A DNA stretch of 64,000 nucleotides from Nonomuraea sp. NEAU-A123 (lineage in GTDB: Bacteria; Actinomycetota; Actinomycetes; Streptosporangiales; Streptosporangiaceae). Of this stretch, positions 1-8,651 are shown in pieces. A model generated the notes under the pieces. It had not been told where the DNA came from, ran no database searches, and saw only the letters and a program-made list of their open reading frames with translations. How positions within the stretch are numbered: the first letter of the stretch is position 1; every line of letters begins with the position of its first letter. The stretch is from NCBI RefSeq assembly GCF_018603905.1, contig NZ_JAHFZZ010000010.1, forward strand, positions 242,076-306,075, written 5' to 3'. Both the position numbers and the translations under genes were made by a program.

Positions 1-606
1 TTCGAGACGTACTTCACCTACAAGACGGAGGCGGCGACCGCGGAGTCGTCGCTCGGCGACACCTTCGGCGACGTGGTCTGGGACGGCAACCTGCACCCGT
101 CGGAGGCTCAGTTCGGCGCGTTCACGGTGGCCACGGACCTCTGTGACGGCGACGGCATCCGCTACCACTGCGTCGCGCGCTACCAGAACACCGACCTGGA
201 CAACAAGCTCACCCGGCGCTGGGTCTACCCGGTGGTGCCCGAGCCGACGCCCAGGGACAACCTGCACAACCAGGAGAACCTGTCCCCCACCGAGGACTTC
301 ACCGCGCCGGACCCCGCCGACTGGCACGCCTTCGACGAGGAGCCGCAACACCTCTGCTACAACGAGGTCCCGACCAAGGTGAATTGGCATTACCTGCGCT
401 GGCAGTTCGACACGCGCACCCGGACGAATATCGAGCTCCAGGTCAATGACCGGGTCATGGACATGCGACAGATACCCGTCCCGCAGTATCCGGACAAATA
501 CGAGGGACTGGAGAACCTGCTGAACTTCTATGTCAGCGTGCGCACCCATTCTCCGGTCCGCAACTTTCTCTTCCTTGATTCCGCACTGATTTCCGTGGAT
601 TGGTGA
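1..606 (+). CDS. Hypothetical protein, 5' end cut off by window edge
   Basis: An open frame runs from base 1 to a TGA at 604-606, leaving at least 201 residues, and the N-terminus lies outside the window. The visible part is rich in Trp, Tyr and Phe, alternates polar and hydrophobic residues as in a beta-sandwich, and has no membrane segment. I do not recognise the family with certainty. It lies 7 bases before another small unknown gene and just ahead of a solute-binding protein, a LacI regulator and an ABC transporter, all co-directional. A carbohydrate-related role, such as a jelly-roll binding or lyase-like fold, is therefore a reasonable guess and no more than that. Confidence 0.7.
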   Translation, partial: FETYFTYKTEAATAESSLGDTFGDVVWDGNLHPSEAQFGAFTVATDLCDGDGIRYHCVARYQNTDLDNKLTRRWVYPVVPEPTPRDNLHNQENLSPTEDFTAPDPADWHAFDEEPQHLCYNEVPTKVNWHYLRWQFDTRTRTNIELQVNDRVMDMRQIPVPQYPDKYEGLENLLNFYVSVRTHSPVRNFLFLDSALISVDW

Positions 607-613
607 CATCGGC

Positions 614-943
614 ATGAAGCATGCTCTTACCGCGGTCCTGGAGCGGAACACCACTTTCACCGCCGACTTCGCCACCGAACCGTACGAGGCCGGCTGGGCG
701 ACGGAGGCGCGCTGGTTCGTGCGGATCCTGGCGCTGGAGGGCGAGCTGCACCTGGTGACCCAGGTCTCCCCCGACGGGCTGCACTGGTGCGACGACGACG
801 AGACCCCCGAGCAGGTGGTCACCGAGGCCGGCCTGGTGAGCTGGCGGGTGCGGGAGTTCGGCCACTGGCTGCGGCTGCGGGCCCAGCTCGACGGGGGCGA
901 TCCCCAAGCGAAGATCCTGATCTACCTGGCACTGAAGAGCTGA
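614..943 (+). CDS. Small hypothetical protein (109 aa)
   Basis: This short ORF starts with ATG 7 bases after the preceding stop and ends 14 bases before the ATG of the solute-binding protein, so it is very likely co-transcribed. The protein (MKHALTAVLERNTTF...) has four to five predicted beta strands with regularly spaced Trp residues and no signal peptide or membrane segment. GC-rich third positions and tight packing support it being real. I do not recognise the family. Position suggests a partner of the upstream unknown protein. Confidence 0.65.
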   Translation: MKHALTAVLERNTTFTADFATEPYEAGWATEARWFVRILALEGELHLVTQVSPDGLHWCDDDETPEQVVTEAGLVSWRVREFGHWLRLRAQLDGGDPQAKILIYLALKS

Positions 944-957
944 CGGGAGCAACCGAC

Positions 958-2505
958 ATGGCAGCAATGGACGAGGTGGACAGGCGCCGGTTCCTGTCCC
1001 TCCTCGGAGCCGGGGTCGCCGGCGTCTCCCTTCCCGGGCTGGTCGCGGGGTGCGCTCCCGGCGGCTCCGGAGCCGGATCGGGGTCCGGCAAGGACCGCCC
1101 GCTCAGCGCCGCGTTCAACCAGCCGATCAACGACCTGGACCCGCACGGCGCGAGCGCGGTGGACGAGGCGTCGCTGCTGGCCAACCGGCAGATCTACGAC
1201 ACTCTCGTCACCCGTACCGGGGATGAGCTGGCCCCGAAGCTGGCCAAGTCGTGGACGCAGCCCGACGACAAGACCTGGGAGTTCACCCTCCGCGACGACG
1301 TCACCTTCCACGACGGCAGCAAGCTGACCTCGGCCGACGTGAAGGCGTCGCTGGAGCGGCTGGCCAAGTCCGACGGTCCGCAGAAGCCGCTGTGGACCGC
1401 GATCGGCACCGTGGAAGCGCCCGACCCGCACACCATCAGGATCACCACCACCGATCCGCTCGGCACCCTGCCGACGAACCTGACGCTCGCCTTCATCCTG
1501 CCCGCCGCCCAACTGGGCCGGGCCGACTTCTTCCGCAAGCCGATCGGCAGCGGCCCCTTCGCCGTCGAGTCGTTCACCCCGTCGTCCCAGTTGCTGCTCA
1601 AGCCGGTCAAGAACTACTGGGGCGGCGCCCCCACACTGCCCGGCCTGCGGCTGCCGTACATCCCGGAGACCTCGACCCGGATGACGTCGCTGCAGAACGG
1701 CGAGGTGGACGTCACCTGGATCATCCCGCCGGACGAGCTGAAGCGGCTGGCCGGCGTGGACGGCGTGCGCATCGAGAGCAAGCCGGGCGTGAACTACTTC
1801 CTCGCCTGGTTCAACTGCGGCCGCAAGCCGTTCTCGGACGCGCGGGTCCGCCGCGCGCTCTACCACGCGCTCGACATCAAGGGCATCGTGGCGAGCCTGT
1901 ACGGGGACGCCGCGACGGTCATGGACGCCCCGATCCCGGCCGCGGTCTTCGGCCACGCGAGCCAGCAGCCGTACGCGTACGACCCGGAGCTCGCCAAGCG
2001 GGAGCTGGCGGAGGCCGGCTACTCCTCGGGCATCCGCACCTCGATGATGTGGTTCAAGGACACCGGCCCGCTGGCCACCGAGCTGGCGCAGTCGCTCATC
2101 TCGGCCTGGGCCAAGGTGGGCGTCGTCGTGGAGCAGCAGCAGATCGAGAAGGCGGCCTGGATCAAGCGGCTGACCGCCCTCGACTGGGACATCGAGCTCC
2201 AGGTGAACACGGTGACCACCGGCGACGCCGACTACACCCTGGGCCGGCTCTACACCAGCACGGCCAACCGCATGGGTTACGCGAACAAGGAGCTCGACGG
2301 CATCCTCGCCCAGGCCCGCTCGACCGCCGACCAGGAGAAGCGCAAGTCGCTCTACGCCCAGGCGTGCGAGATCATCTGGCGGGACGCGGTCGGCGTCTTC
2401 CCGGCGGCACTGTCCAGCACGTACGGACTGCGCGGAGCGGTCAAGGGCTTCAGCCCGGCGGCCAACAGCCAGCCCGAGTTCCGCACGGTGTCGACCGCGC
2501 AGTGA
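958..2505 (+). CDS. ABC transporter solute-binding lipoprotein (SBP family 5, DppA/OppA type), Tat-exported
   Basis: 515 residues. The frame is open further upstream, but ATG 958 is preceded by GGGAG at a good distance and begins a clear export signal: twin Arg (DRRRFLSLLG), a hydrophobic stretch and a lipobox LVAGC. This indicates a Tat-exported lipoprotein anchored at the outer face of the membrane. A Gly/Ser-rich linker follows. Family-typical SBP_bac_5 segments include an NRQIYDTLVT-like start, a KLAKSW...FTLRDDVTFHDG block and a helical C-terminal lobe. It delivers ligand to the permease and ATPase pairs encoded downstream. The family binds peptides, nickel, opines or oligosaccharides; the LacI neighbour favours a sugar-like ligand (inference). 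Confidence 0.9.
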   Translation: MAAMDEVDRRRFLSLLGAGVAGVSLPGLVAGCAPGGSGAGSGSGKDRPLSAAFNQPINDLDPHGASAVDEASLLANRQIYDTLVTRTGDELAPKLAKSWTQPDDKTWEFTLRDDVTFHDGSKLTSADVKASLERLAKSDGPQKPLWTAIGTVEAPDPHTIRITTTDPLGTLPTNLTLAFILPAAQLGRADFFRKPIGSGPFAVESFTPSSQLLLKPVKNYWGGAPTLPGLRLPYIPETSTRMTSLQNGEVDVTWIIPPDELKRLAGVDGVRIESKPGVNYFLAWFNCGRKPFSDARVRRALYHALDIKGIVASLYGDAATVMDAPIPAAVFGHASQQPYAYDPELAKRELAEAGYSSGIRTSMMWFKDTGPLATELAQSLISAWAKVGVVVEQQQIEKAAWIKRLTALDWDIELQVNTVTTGDADYTLGRLYTSTANRMGYANKELDGILAQARSTADQEKRKSLYAQACEIIWRDAVGVFPAALSSTYGLRGAVKGFSPAANSQPEFRTVSTAQ

Positions 2506-2538
2506 TGTCCATGCGCCGCCATCGAGTCTGGGGACACC

Positions 2539-3591
2539 ATGCCTGAGGGACACCGGACGACCCTGAAGGACATCGCCGAGAGCCTCGGCGTGTCGGTCAA
2601 CACCGTTTCGCGCGCACTCGCTGACAAGGACAGCATCGGCGTGGAGACCAGGGCCCGCGTCAAGGCCGAGGCGGAGCGGCTCGGCTACGTGCCCAACGTC
2701 ACGGCCCGCTCGCTGGTGCTGGGCTCCGCGAGCACCTTGGGCATGGTGATCACCAATCCGTCCAACCCGTTCTACGCGCAGCTCATCAGCGGCATGGAGC
2801 AGCACTGCCGCAAGCACGGCTACTCGCTGCTGCTCATGGCGACGGAGGAGAGCCTGGACAACGAGCGGCGCGCGGCCGAGGAGCTGCTGCGCCGCGGCGT
2901 CGACGGGGTGCTCGTCGTGACGGTGCAGGAAGGCGCCGAGCACTGGCGCCGGTTCCGGTCGGCCGGGGTCCCGCTCATACTGATCAGCCGTGACGTTCCC
3001 GAGCTGAACACCGATCTGGTGGGCGTCGACCACGTCCTGGGCGGTTACCAGGCCGCCAAGCACGTGATCGCGCGGGGCGTCAGGAAGATCTGCTTCCTGG
3101 AGGAGGATCTGGGCGTCTCCTCGGTGACCGACCGGGTGGCGGGCTACCGGCGGGCCATGGCCGAGAGTGGGCTGCCGGTGGAGCCGGACACCGTGATCAA
3201 GGTGCCGACCAGACGGCTGGAGCAGAGCGCCATGCCGTGGGATCCGGGCGAGGCGTACCGGCTGGCCAAGGACGTGCTCCGCACGGCGCACCGACCGATG
3301 GCCTTCGTGGCGGGCAATGACTATTTCGCGCTCGGCGTCTACCGGGTGGCCGACGAGGCCGGTCTCCGGATCCCGGAGGACGTGCTGGTGGTCGGTTACG
3401 GCGGCCATCCGTTCGCGCCGTACGTCATCCCCTCCCTCACCACGGTGGAGCTGCCCGCGGCGGAGGTCGCCGTGTCCGCCGTGGACCACATGCTCCGGCG
3501 GCTGAAGCGGCCGCCGGCGGAGGGGCCCCCGGAGAAGATCCTCTTCCCGCCCCGGCTGGTGGAGCGGGCGTCGAGCGGGGGCGGCAGATGA
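2539..3591 (+). CDS. LacI-family transcriptional regulator
   Basis: 350 residues. The N-terminal helix-turn-helix (about residues 8-62) has the family sequence TLKDIAESLGVSVNTVSRAL followed by the hinge helix (RLGYVPNVTARSLVLG). The rest is a periplasmic-binding-protein-like effector domain (TLGMVITNPSNPFYAQLISG onward). It is inserted between the binding-protein gene and the permeases, and its stop codon overlaps the first permease start (ATGA at 3588-3591). It probably represses this operon and releases DNA on binding the imported ligand or a derivative. LacI regulators of DppBCDF-type operons are less common than for MalFG-type sugar transporters. The operator is probably upstream of base 1. 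Confidence 0.93.
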   Translation: MPEGHRTTLKDIAESLGVSVNTVSRALADKDSIGVETRARVKAEAERLGYVPNVTARSLVLGSASTLGMVITNPSNPFYAQLISGMEQHCRKHGYSLLLMATEESLDNERRAAEELLRRGVDGVLVVTVQEGAEHWRRFRSAGVPLILISRDVPELNTDLVGVDHVLGGYQAAKHVIARGVRKICFLEEDLGVSSVTDRVAGYRRAMAESGLPVEPDTVIKVPTRRLEQSAMPWDPGEAYRLAKDVLRTAHRPMAFVAGNDYFALGVYRVADEAGLRIPEDVLVVGYGGHPFAPYVIPSLTTVELPAAEVAVSAVDHMLRRLKRPPAEGPPEKILFPPRLVERASSGGGR

Positions 3592-4514
3592 CCGCCTTCG
3601 TCGGGCGCCGGCTGGCCCAGGCGCTGCTGCAGATCTGGGGCGCCATCACCATCGTCTTCGTCGCCCTCCGGGTGCTGCCCGGCGACCCCGCCGAACTGAT
3701 CCTGGGCAGCCAGGCGACGCCGGAGCAGCTCGCCGGGCTCCGTGCCCAGCTTGGGCTCGACGACCCGCTGCCGGTCCAGTATCTGCACCACCTCCAGGGT
3801 CTGCTGCGCCTCGACTTCGGCCAATCGTGGCGGCAGGGCGTGAGCGCTCTCGACGCCTGCCTGGAGCGGCTGGGACCGACCCTGGTCCTGTCCGCCTGGG
3901 CCATGGTGTTCACCGTGGTGCTGGGGTTCCTCACGGGCTCCTACGCGGCCCGGCACGCGAACTCTGTGGCCGACCGCCTGATCTCGGTGTCGTCGCTGGT
4001 CGGCCAGGCGCTGCCGCCCTTCTGGATCGGCATCATGCTCTCGCTGATCTTCGCTCGGGGGCTGCAGATCCTGCCCAGCACGGCCGACGGCACGATGGCG
4101 AGCCTCCTGCTGCCCGCCTTCACGCTCGCGCTCCCGTTCGTCGGCTGGCTCGGCCGCCTCGTGCGGACGGGGGTGCTGGAGGAGATGAACCAGGACTACG
4201 TCCGTACGGCCCGCGCCAAGGGGCTGAGCGACCAGGTCGTGTTCTACGTCCACGTCCTGCGCAACACCCTGGTCCCGATAGTGACCATGCTGGGCCTGCT
4301 CATGGGCAACTTCATCGCCAACGGCGTCATCGTCGAGGTGGTCTTCGCCTGGCCCGGGATCGGCCGGCTGCTCGTGGACTCCATCACCTTCCGCGACTAC
4401 GCCGTGGTCGAGGCCGTCCTGACCGTGATCACGGTCTGCTACATCACGCTCAACCTGCTGGTCGACGTGCTCTACGGCTACCTCGACCCCAGGATCCAGT
4501 TGGAGAACGCATGA
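3588..4514 (+). CDS. ABC transporter permease, DppB/OppB type
   Basis: 308 residues with six predicted membrane segments. It begins with the DppB-type N-terminus (FVGRRLAQALLQIWGAITIV, then RVLPGDPAE) and contains the conserved cytoplasmic EAA loop (YVRTARAKGLSDQVVFYVHV), which contacts the ATPase. The start overlaps the LacI stop by 4 bases and the stop overlaps the next permease start, so translation is probably coupled. It forms the membrane channel with the downstream DppC-type permease. Confidence 0.93.
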   Translation: MTAFVGRRLAQALLQIWGAITIVFVALRVLPGDPAELILGSQATPEQLAGLRAQLGLDDPLPVQYLHHLQGLLRLDFGQSWRQGVSALDACLERLGPTLVLSAWAMVFTVVLGFLTGSYAARHANSVADRLISVSSLVGQALPPFWIGIMLSLIFARGLQILPSTADGTMASLLLPAFTLALPFVGWLGRLVRTGVLEEMNQDYVRTARAKGLSDQVVFYVHVLRNTLVPIVTMLGLLMGNFIANGVIVEVVFAWPGIGRLLVDSITFRDYAVVEAVLTVITVCYITLNLLVDVLYGYLDPRIQLENA

Positions 4515-5401
4515 TGCCGCCGAAGCTCGACGACCCACTTCCAGGCAGGACCGGAGCGATTGTCCGGCGGCTGGCCGGACTGCCGCCGCGCGCTCACTTC
4601 GCCCTCGGGATGGTGCTGCTGTTCGTGGTGGCGGGCGTGCTCGGGCCGCTGCTGGTGCCTTTCGACGCCGCCGCCACCAGCCCGCCCGACCGGCTGCTGC
4701 CGCCCGGGACCCGGCTGTCCGACGGCGCCGTCGCCTGGCTCGGCACCAACCAGGTCGGCCAGGACATCCTGGCCGCGGTGCTGGCGGGGATGCGTACCTC
4801 GCTGACCGTGGCCCTGGTCACCGTGGTCGTCGCCGGGTCGGTCGGCCTGCTGATGGGGCTGCTGGCGGGCTACTTCGGCGGCTGGGCCGACGGGATCATC
4901 TCCCGGCTCGGCGACATCCAGCTCGCCTTCCCCAGCCTGCTGCTGGCCATCTTGCTGGCCGGCGTGCTGGGCCCGAGCATGTTGAACGTGATCATCGCGC
5001 TCGCGGTGACCCGCTGGGTGATCTTCGCCAGGGTGGTGCGGGGCTCGGCGCTCGCGGTCCGCGACCGGGAGTTCGTGGACTCGGCCCGGGTGATGGGCGC
5101 CTCGCACGGGCGCATCCTGATCCACTACATCCTGCCGTCGTGCCTGCCGCCGCTGCTGGTGGCGGCGACCGTGCAGATCGGCCTGACCATGGTCGCCGAG
5201 GCCTCGCTGAGCTTCCTCGGCCTCGGCGTTCCGCCCTCCCAGGCCTCCTGGGGATCGACGATCGCCCAGGGCCGCGACTACCTGGCGTCGGCGTGGTGGA
5301 TCGCGGCGGCGCCCGGCGCCGCGCTGGCACTGGTGGTGGTCAGCATCGGCATCCTCGGTGACCTGCTCCGCGACGCCTCCGACCCGATGACGGAGCTGTG
5401 A
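4511..5401 (+). CDS. ABC transporter permease, DppC/OppC type
   Basis: 296 residues. The frame is open upstream, but tandem ATGs at 4511 and 4514 overlap the preceding TGA and fit the family N-terminus: a short cytoplasmic tail, a first membrane helix near residue 35, then the periplasmic loop ending AWLGTNQVGQDIL typical of DppC. The EAA loop is FVDSARVMGASHGRILIHYI. Six membrane segments are predicted. It pairs with the DppB-type protein and is followed by two ATPases in the same operon. Confidence 0.92.
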   Translation: MMPPKLDDPLPGRTGAIVRRLAGLPPRAHFALGMVLLFVVAGVLGPLLVPFDAAATSPPDRLLPPGTRLSDGAVAWLGTNQVGQDILAAVLAGMRTSLTVALVTVVVAGSVGLLMGLLAGYFGGWADGIISRLGDIQLAFPSLLLAILLAGVLGPSMLNVIIALAVTRWVIFARVVRGSALAVRDREFVDSARVMGASHGRILIHYILPSCLPPLLVAATVQIGLTMVAEASLSFLGLGVPPSQASWGSTIAQGRDYLASAWWIAAAPGAALALVVVSIGILGDLLRDASDPMTEL

Positions 5402-6411
5402 AGATGACGCGAGACGTGACCCCGCTGCTGGAGGTCGACGACCTGGCCGTGGAGTTCGACACGCCGAAGGGGCCGCTCCGGGCGGTCCGGGGAGTGTCCT
5501 TCCAGGTCGACGAGGGCGAGACGCTGGCGATCGTCGGCGAGTCCGGCAGCGGCAAGAGCGTGACGGCGCAGGCGCTGCTGGGGCTGGTGCCGCCGCGGGC
5601 CCGCGTCACCGGGGGCCGCGTCGCGATCGAGGGCCGCGACGTCACCGGGCTCTCGGACCGGGAGTGGCAGAAGCTGCGCGGCGAGCGCATCGCGATGATC
5701 TTCCAGGATCCGCTGAGCGCGCTGAACCCGTCGCTGACGGTGGGCTACCAGATCGCCGAGATGTTCCGCAGGCACCGGGGCCTCGGCCGGGCGGAGTCCC
5801 GGCGCCGGGCCACGGAGCTCATGGTCCAGGTGGGCATCCCGGACGCCGCGCGGCGCCTGGACGACCATCCGCACCGCTTCTCCGGCGGCATGCGCCAGCG
5901 GGTCATGATCGCGATCGCGCTCGCCCTCGACCCCCGCCTGCTCATCGCGGACGAACCCACCACCGCCCTCGACGTCACCGTGCAGGCGCAGATCCTGCGG
6001 CTGCTGCGGCAGCGCCAGCGGGCCGACCGGCTGGGCATGATCCTCATCAGCCACGATCTCGGGGTGGTCGCGCGGGCGGCCGACCGGGTGGCGGTGATGT
6101 ACGCGGGCCGGATCGCCGAGGTGGGCACCGTGGCGCAGGTGTACGAACATCCCGCGCACCCGTACACGCTGGGCCTGATGCGCGCGGTGCCCGCGTTGCG
6201 CGACGGCGGCGGCCCGCTGGTGGCGATCGACGGCCAGCCGCCCGATCCGACCGCGCCGCCCGCCGGCTGCTCCTTCCACCCCCGCTGTCCGTTCGCCCGC
6301 GACAAGTGCCGGGAGGTCGAGCCCGAACCGCGAGAGGTCGCCCCGGGCCGATCCAGCGCCTGCCACTTCGCCGAGGAGGTGATCGCGGGTGTCCACACCG
6401 GCGCTCGCTGA
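5398..6411 (+). CDS. ABC transporter ATP-binding protein, DppD/OppD type
   Basis: 337 residues, GTG start overlapping the previous stop (GTGA). It shows Walker A GESGSGKS, the signature FSGGMRQRV, Walker B LLIADEPTTALD and the H-loop (ISHDLG). The C-terminal oligopeptide-transporter domain carries the Cys cluster (CSFHPRCPFARDKC) that binds an Fe-S cluster in relatives. It powers the permease pair as a heterodimer with the next gene product. Confidence 0.94.
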   Translation: MKMTRDVTPLLEVDDLAVEFDTPKGPLRAVRGVSFQVDEGETLAIVGESGSGKSVTAQALLGLVPPRARVTGGRVAIEGRDVTGLSDREWQKLRGERIAMIFQDPLSALNPSLTVGYQIAEMFRRHRGLGRAESRRRATELMVQVGIPDAARRLDDHPHRFSGGMRQRVMIAIALALDPRLLIADEPTTALDVTVQAQILRLLRQRQRADRLGMILISHDLGVVARAADRVAVMYAGRIAEVGTVAQVYEHPAHPYTLGLMRAVPALRDGGGPLVAIDGQPPDPTAPPAGCSFHPRCPFARDKCREVEPEPREVAPGRSSACHFAEEVIAGVHTGAR

Positions 6412-7417
6412 GTCCCGCACCCGGGACGGCGACGGCCCGCCCCTGCTGGAGCTGGTCGACCTGGTCACCGCCTACCGCCTGCGCGGCGGGCTCGGCCGGT
6501 CCGGCGCCGAGGTGCGCGCCGTGGCCGGGGTGAGCCTCGACGTACGGGCCGGGGAGACCGTGGGCCTGGTCGGCGAGTCCGGCTGCGGCAAGTCCACGAT
6601 CGCCAGGACCATCGTCGGCCTGGTACGCCCGTCCAGTGGCCAGGTCCTGTTCGAGGGCCGCGACCTGGCGGCCCTGCCGGCCAGGGAGCTGCGCGGGCTC
6701 CGCCAGGACATCCAGCTCGTCTTCCAGGACCCCTACGCCTCACTCAACCCGCGGATGACCATCGCGGCCCTGATCAAGGAGGCATGGCGGATCCATCCGG
6801 GGATCGTGCCGCGGGACCGGTGGGACCAGGAGGTACGGAGCCTGCTGGACCGCGTCGGCCTGCGTCCCGAGCACGCCGACAGGTATCCGCACCAGTTCTC
6901 CGGAGGGCAGCGGCAGCGCATCAGCATCGCCCGCGCGCTAGCCGTGCGCCCGCGGCTGATCATCTGCGACGAGGCCGTGTCCGCTCTGGACGTCTCGGTC
7001 CGGGCGCAGATCCTGAACCTGCTCGACGAGCTGCGGCGTGACCTGGGGGTCGCCTATCTGTTCATCTCCCACGATCTGGGGGTCGTCCACCACATCTGCG
7101 ACCGGGTCGCGGTGATGTACCTGGGCAAGATCGTCGAGATCGGGTCGAAGGAGAGCGTCTACCTGCGGCCGTCGCACCCGTACACGCAGGCTCTGCTGTC
7201 GGCGGCGCCGAGCCTGGACGACTGGCGGGACGGTGGGCGGCGGGAGATCGTCCTGAGCGGAGATGTTCCCTCGCCGTTGAACCCGCCGTCAGGCTGCCGT
7301 TTCCGGACCCGCTGCCGGCTGGCCCAGGATCGATGCCGGGACGAGGAGCCGACGCTGCTCGACCGCGGCACCGGCCACCCCGTGGCCTGCCATTTCCCCG
7401 AGACCGACCCGTCCTGA
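6389..7417 (+). CDS. ABC transporter ATP-binding protein, DppF/OppF type
   Basis: 342 residues. A GTG start at 6389 overlaps the DppD-type gene by 23 bases. Motifs: Walker A GESGCGKS, Q-loop FQDPYASLNP, signature FSGGQRQRI, Walker B LIICDEAVSALD and a C-terminal Cys cluster (CRFRTRCRLAQDRC). It completes a binding-protein, two-permease, two-ATPase importer and is the last gene of the operon, since a hairpin follows at 7428-7452. Confidence 0.94.
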   Translation: MSTPALAESRTRDGDGPPLLELVDLVTAYRLRGGLGRSGAEVRAVAGVSLDVRAGETVGLVGESGCGKSTIARTIVGLVRPSSGQVLFEGRDLAALPARELRGLRQDIQLVFQDPYASLNPRMTIAALIKEAWRIHPGIVPRDRWDQEVRSLLDRVGLRPEHADRYPHQFSGGQRQRISIARALAVRPRLIICDEAVSALDVSVRAQILNLLDELRRDLGVAYLFISHDLGVVHHICDRVAVMYLGKIVEIGSKESVYLRPSHPYTQALLSAAPSLDDWRDGGRREIVLSGDVPSPLNPPSGCRFRTRCRLAQDRCRDEEPTLLDRGTGHPVACHFPETDPS

Positions 7418-7427
7418 CGACCCCCCC

Positions 7428-7452
7428 GGCGGACGGCTCGGCTCCGTCCGCC
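7428..7452 (+). terminator. Hairpin after the uptake operon
   Basis: A perfect 9-bp inverted repeat, GGCGGACGG and CCGTCCGCC, with a 7-base loop lies 10 bases after the last ABC gene and before the phospholipase-D-like gene. There is no T-run, which is usual for high-GC actinomycete terminators. Confidence 0.45.
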
Positions 7453-7469
7453 TCGTGAAGGAGTGATCG

Positions 7470-8633
7470 ATGTCGAACCGATTCCTGTCCGCCCTGGTGG
7501 GGGCCGCCGTCCTGACGGCCACGCTGGCGGGGGGCGGCCCGGCCGCGGCCAGCGCCACCACCTGCGCGGACGCGCCGGACGCGCCGGTCATCAAGGGTGC
7601 GGTCTTCAACGACCCCGTGGGCGGCGACGCGGCGGCCATCGTCCGGCGCCTCTGCGGCCTGATCCACCAGACCCCGGCCGGCGCCCGGATCCAGGTCGCC
7701 CACTTCGTCATGTCCGGCCAGGCCGGCACGGACTTCGCCGGCGAGCTGATCAAGGCGCACCAGCGCGGGGTCGAGGTGCGGGTGATCCTGGACGGCGACT
7801 CGCGCGGCGCGACCGTGGCGTCGCAACTGGCGACCGCGCTCGGCACGGACCTCTCCGCGGGCTCCTGGCTGCACGTCTGCACCGGCCCGCCGTCGGGCGG
7901 CACGGCGGCCTGCATCGGCAGCAAGGGCCAGCACAACAAGTTCTACCTGTTCTCGCGGACCGGCGGAGCCTCCAATGTGGTGGTGCAGTCGTCGGCCAAC
8001 CTCACCGACCTGAACTCCTCGACGTACTGGAACAACGCGGTCGTCCTCCCCGGCGACAAGCAGTTGTACCGGGCGTATGACAGCTACTTCCAGGATCTGG
8101 CGGCGGAGCGGAAGAACCCGGACTACTACCGCATCACCACGACCCCTTCCGGACGGGTCTGGTTCTTCCCCCGCGCCGGCACGGACGTCACCACCGACAC
8201 CGTCGCCGAGAACCTCGCCAGGGTCCGCTGCACTCCCGGTACGAAGATCCGCGTCGGCATGTCGGAATGGGACACCTACCGCATCGCCATCCCCCAGAAG
8301 CTGCGCGCGCTGGCCGCCCAGGGCTGCTCGGTCAAGATCGTCTACGGCATCATGGACGACGAGGTCAAGCAGGTGCTGCTGGCCGAGCCCCGGATCGAGC
8401 TGCGCACCCTGGGCACCGGTGACGCGCTGCCCGGCCGGATCCACTCCAAGTACCTGCTCGTCGAGGACGCCCACACGCACGTGGTGCTGACGGGCAGCCA
8501 CAACTACATCGAGACCTCGCTCCGCCGCAACGACGAGACCCTGCTGCGGCTCACCGACCCGGACCTGTACCGCCAGTACGTCGCCAACTTCGAGCGGCTA
8601 CGCGCGGTCGCGCCCCTGGCCTCCGCCCCCTGA
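7470..8633 (+). CDS. Secreted phospholipase-D-like phosphodiesterase
   Basis: 387 residues. An N-terminal signal peptide (MSNRFLSALVGAAVLTATLAG, probable cleavage near AAASA) directs it out of the cell. Two HKD-like motifs form the pseudo-dimeric active site: HNKFYLFS at His155 with downstream SSANLTDLN, and HSKYLLVED at His325 with downstream GSHNYIETS. His and Lys are kept in both, but the usual Asp four residues after the Lys is Ser in the first and Glu in the second. It may therefore be a divergent phosphodiesterase or nuclease rather than a classical phospholipase D. AGGAGTG precedes the ATG. It is convergent with the LanC-like gene, with only 18 bases between the stops. Confidence 0.85.
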   Translation: MSNRFLSALVGAAVLTATLAGGGPAAASATTCADAPDAPVIKGAVFNDPVGGDAAAIVRRLCGLIHQTPAGARIQVAHFVMSGQAGTDFAGELIKAHQRGVEVRVILDGDSRGATVASQLATALGTDLSAGSWLHVCTGPPSGGTAACIGSKGQHNKFYLFSRTGGASNVVVQSSANLTDLNSSTYWNNAVVLPGDKQLYRAYDSYFQDLAAERKNPDYYRITTTPSGRVWFFPRAGTDVTTDTVAENLARVRCTPGTKIRVGMSEWDTYRIAIPQKLRALAAQGCSVKIVYGIMDDEVKQVLLAEPRIELRTLGTGDALPGRIHSKYLLVEDAHTHVVLTGSHNYIETSLRRNDETLLRLTDPDLYRQYVANFERLRAVAPLASAP

Positions 8634-8651
8634 CCCACGCCCCGCAGGCGA

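Noticed and set aside
787..957. N-terminal extension of the solute-binding protein
   Set aside because: It would bury the Tat signal peptide and overlap the small upstream gene; ATG 958 has a ribosome site directly before the signal sequence.
922..3489. Very long minus-strand open frame opposite the binding protein and LacI genes, and similar long opposite-strand frames across all PKS genes
   Set aside because: They are GC-rich mirror frames with His/Arg/Gly-rich, domain-free translations; the plus- or minus-strand genes given above account for the regions.
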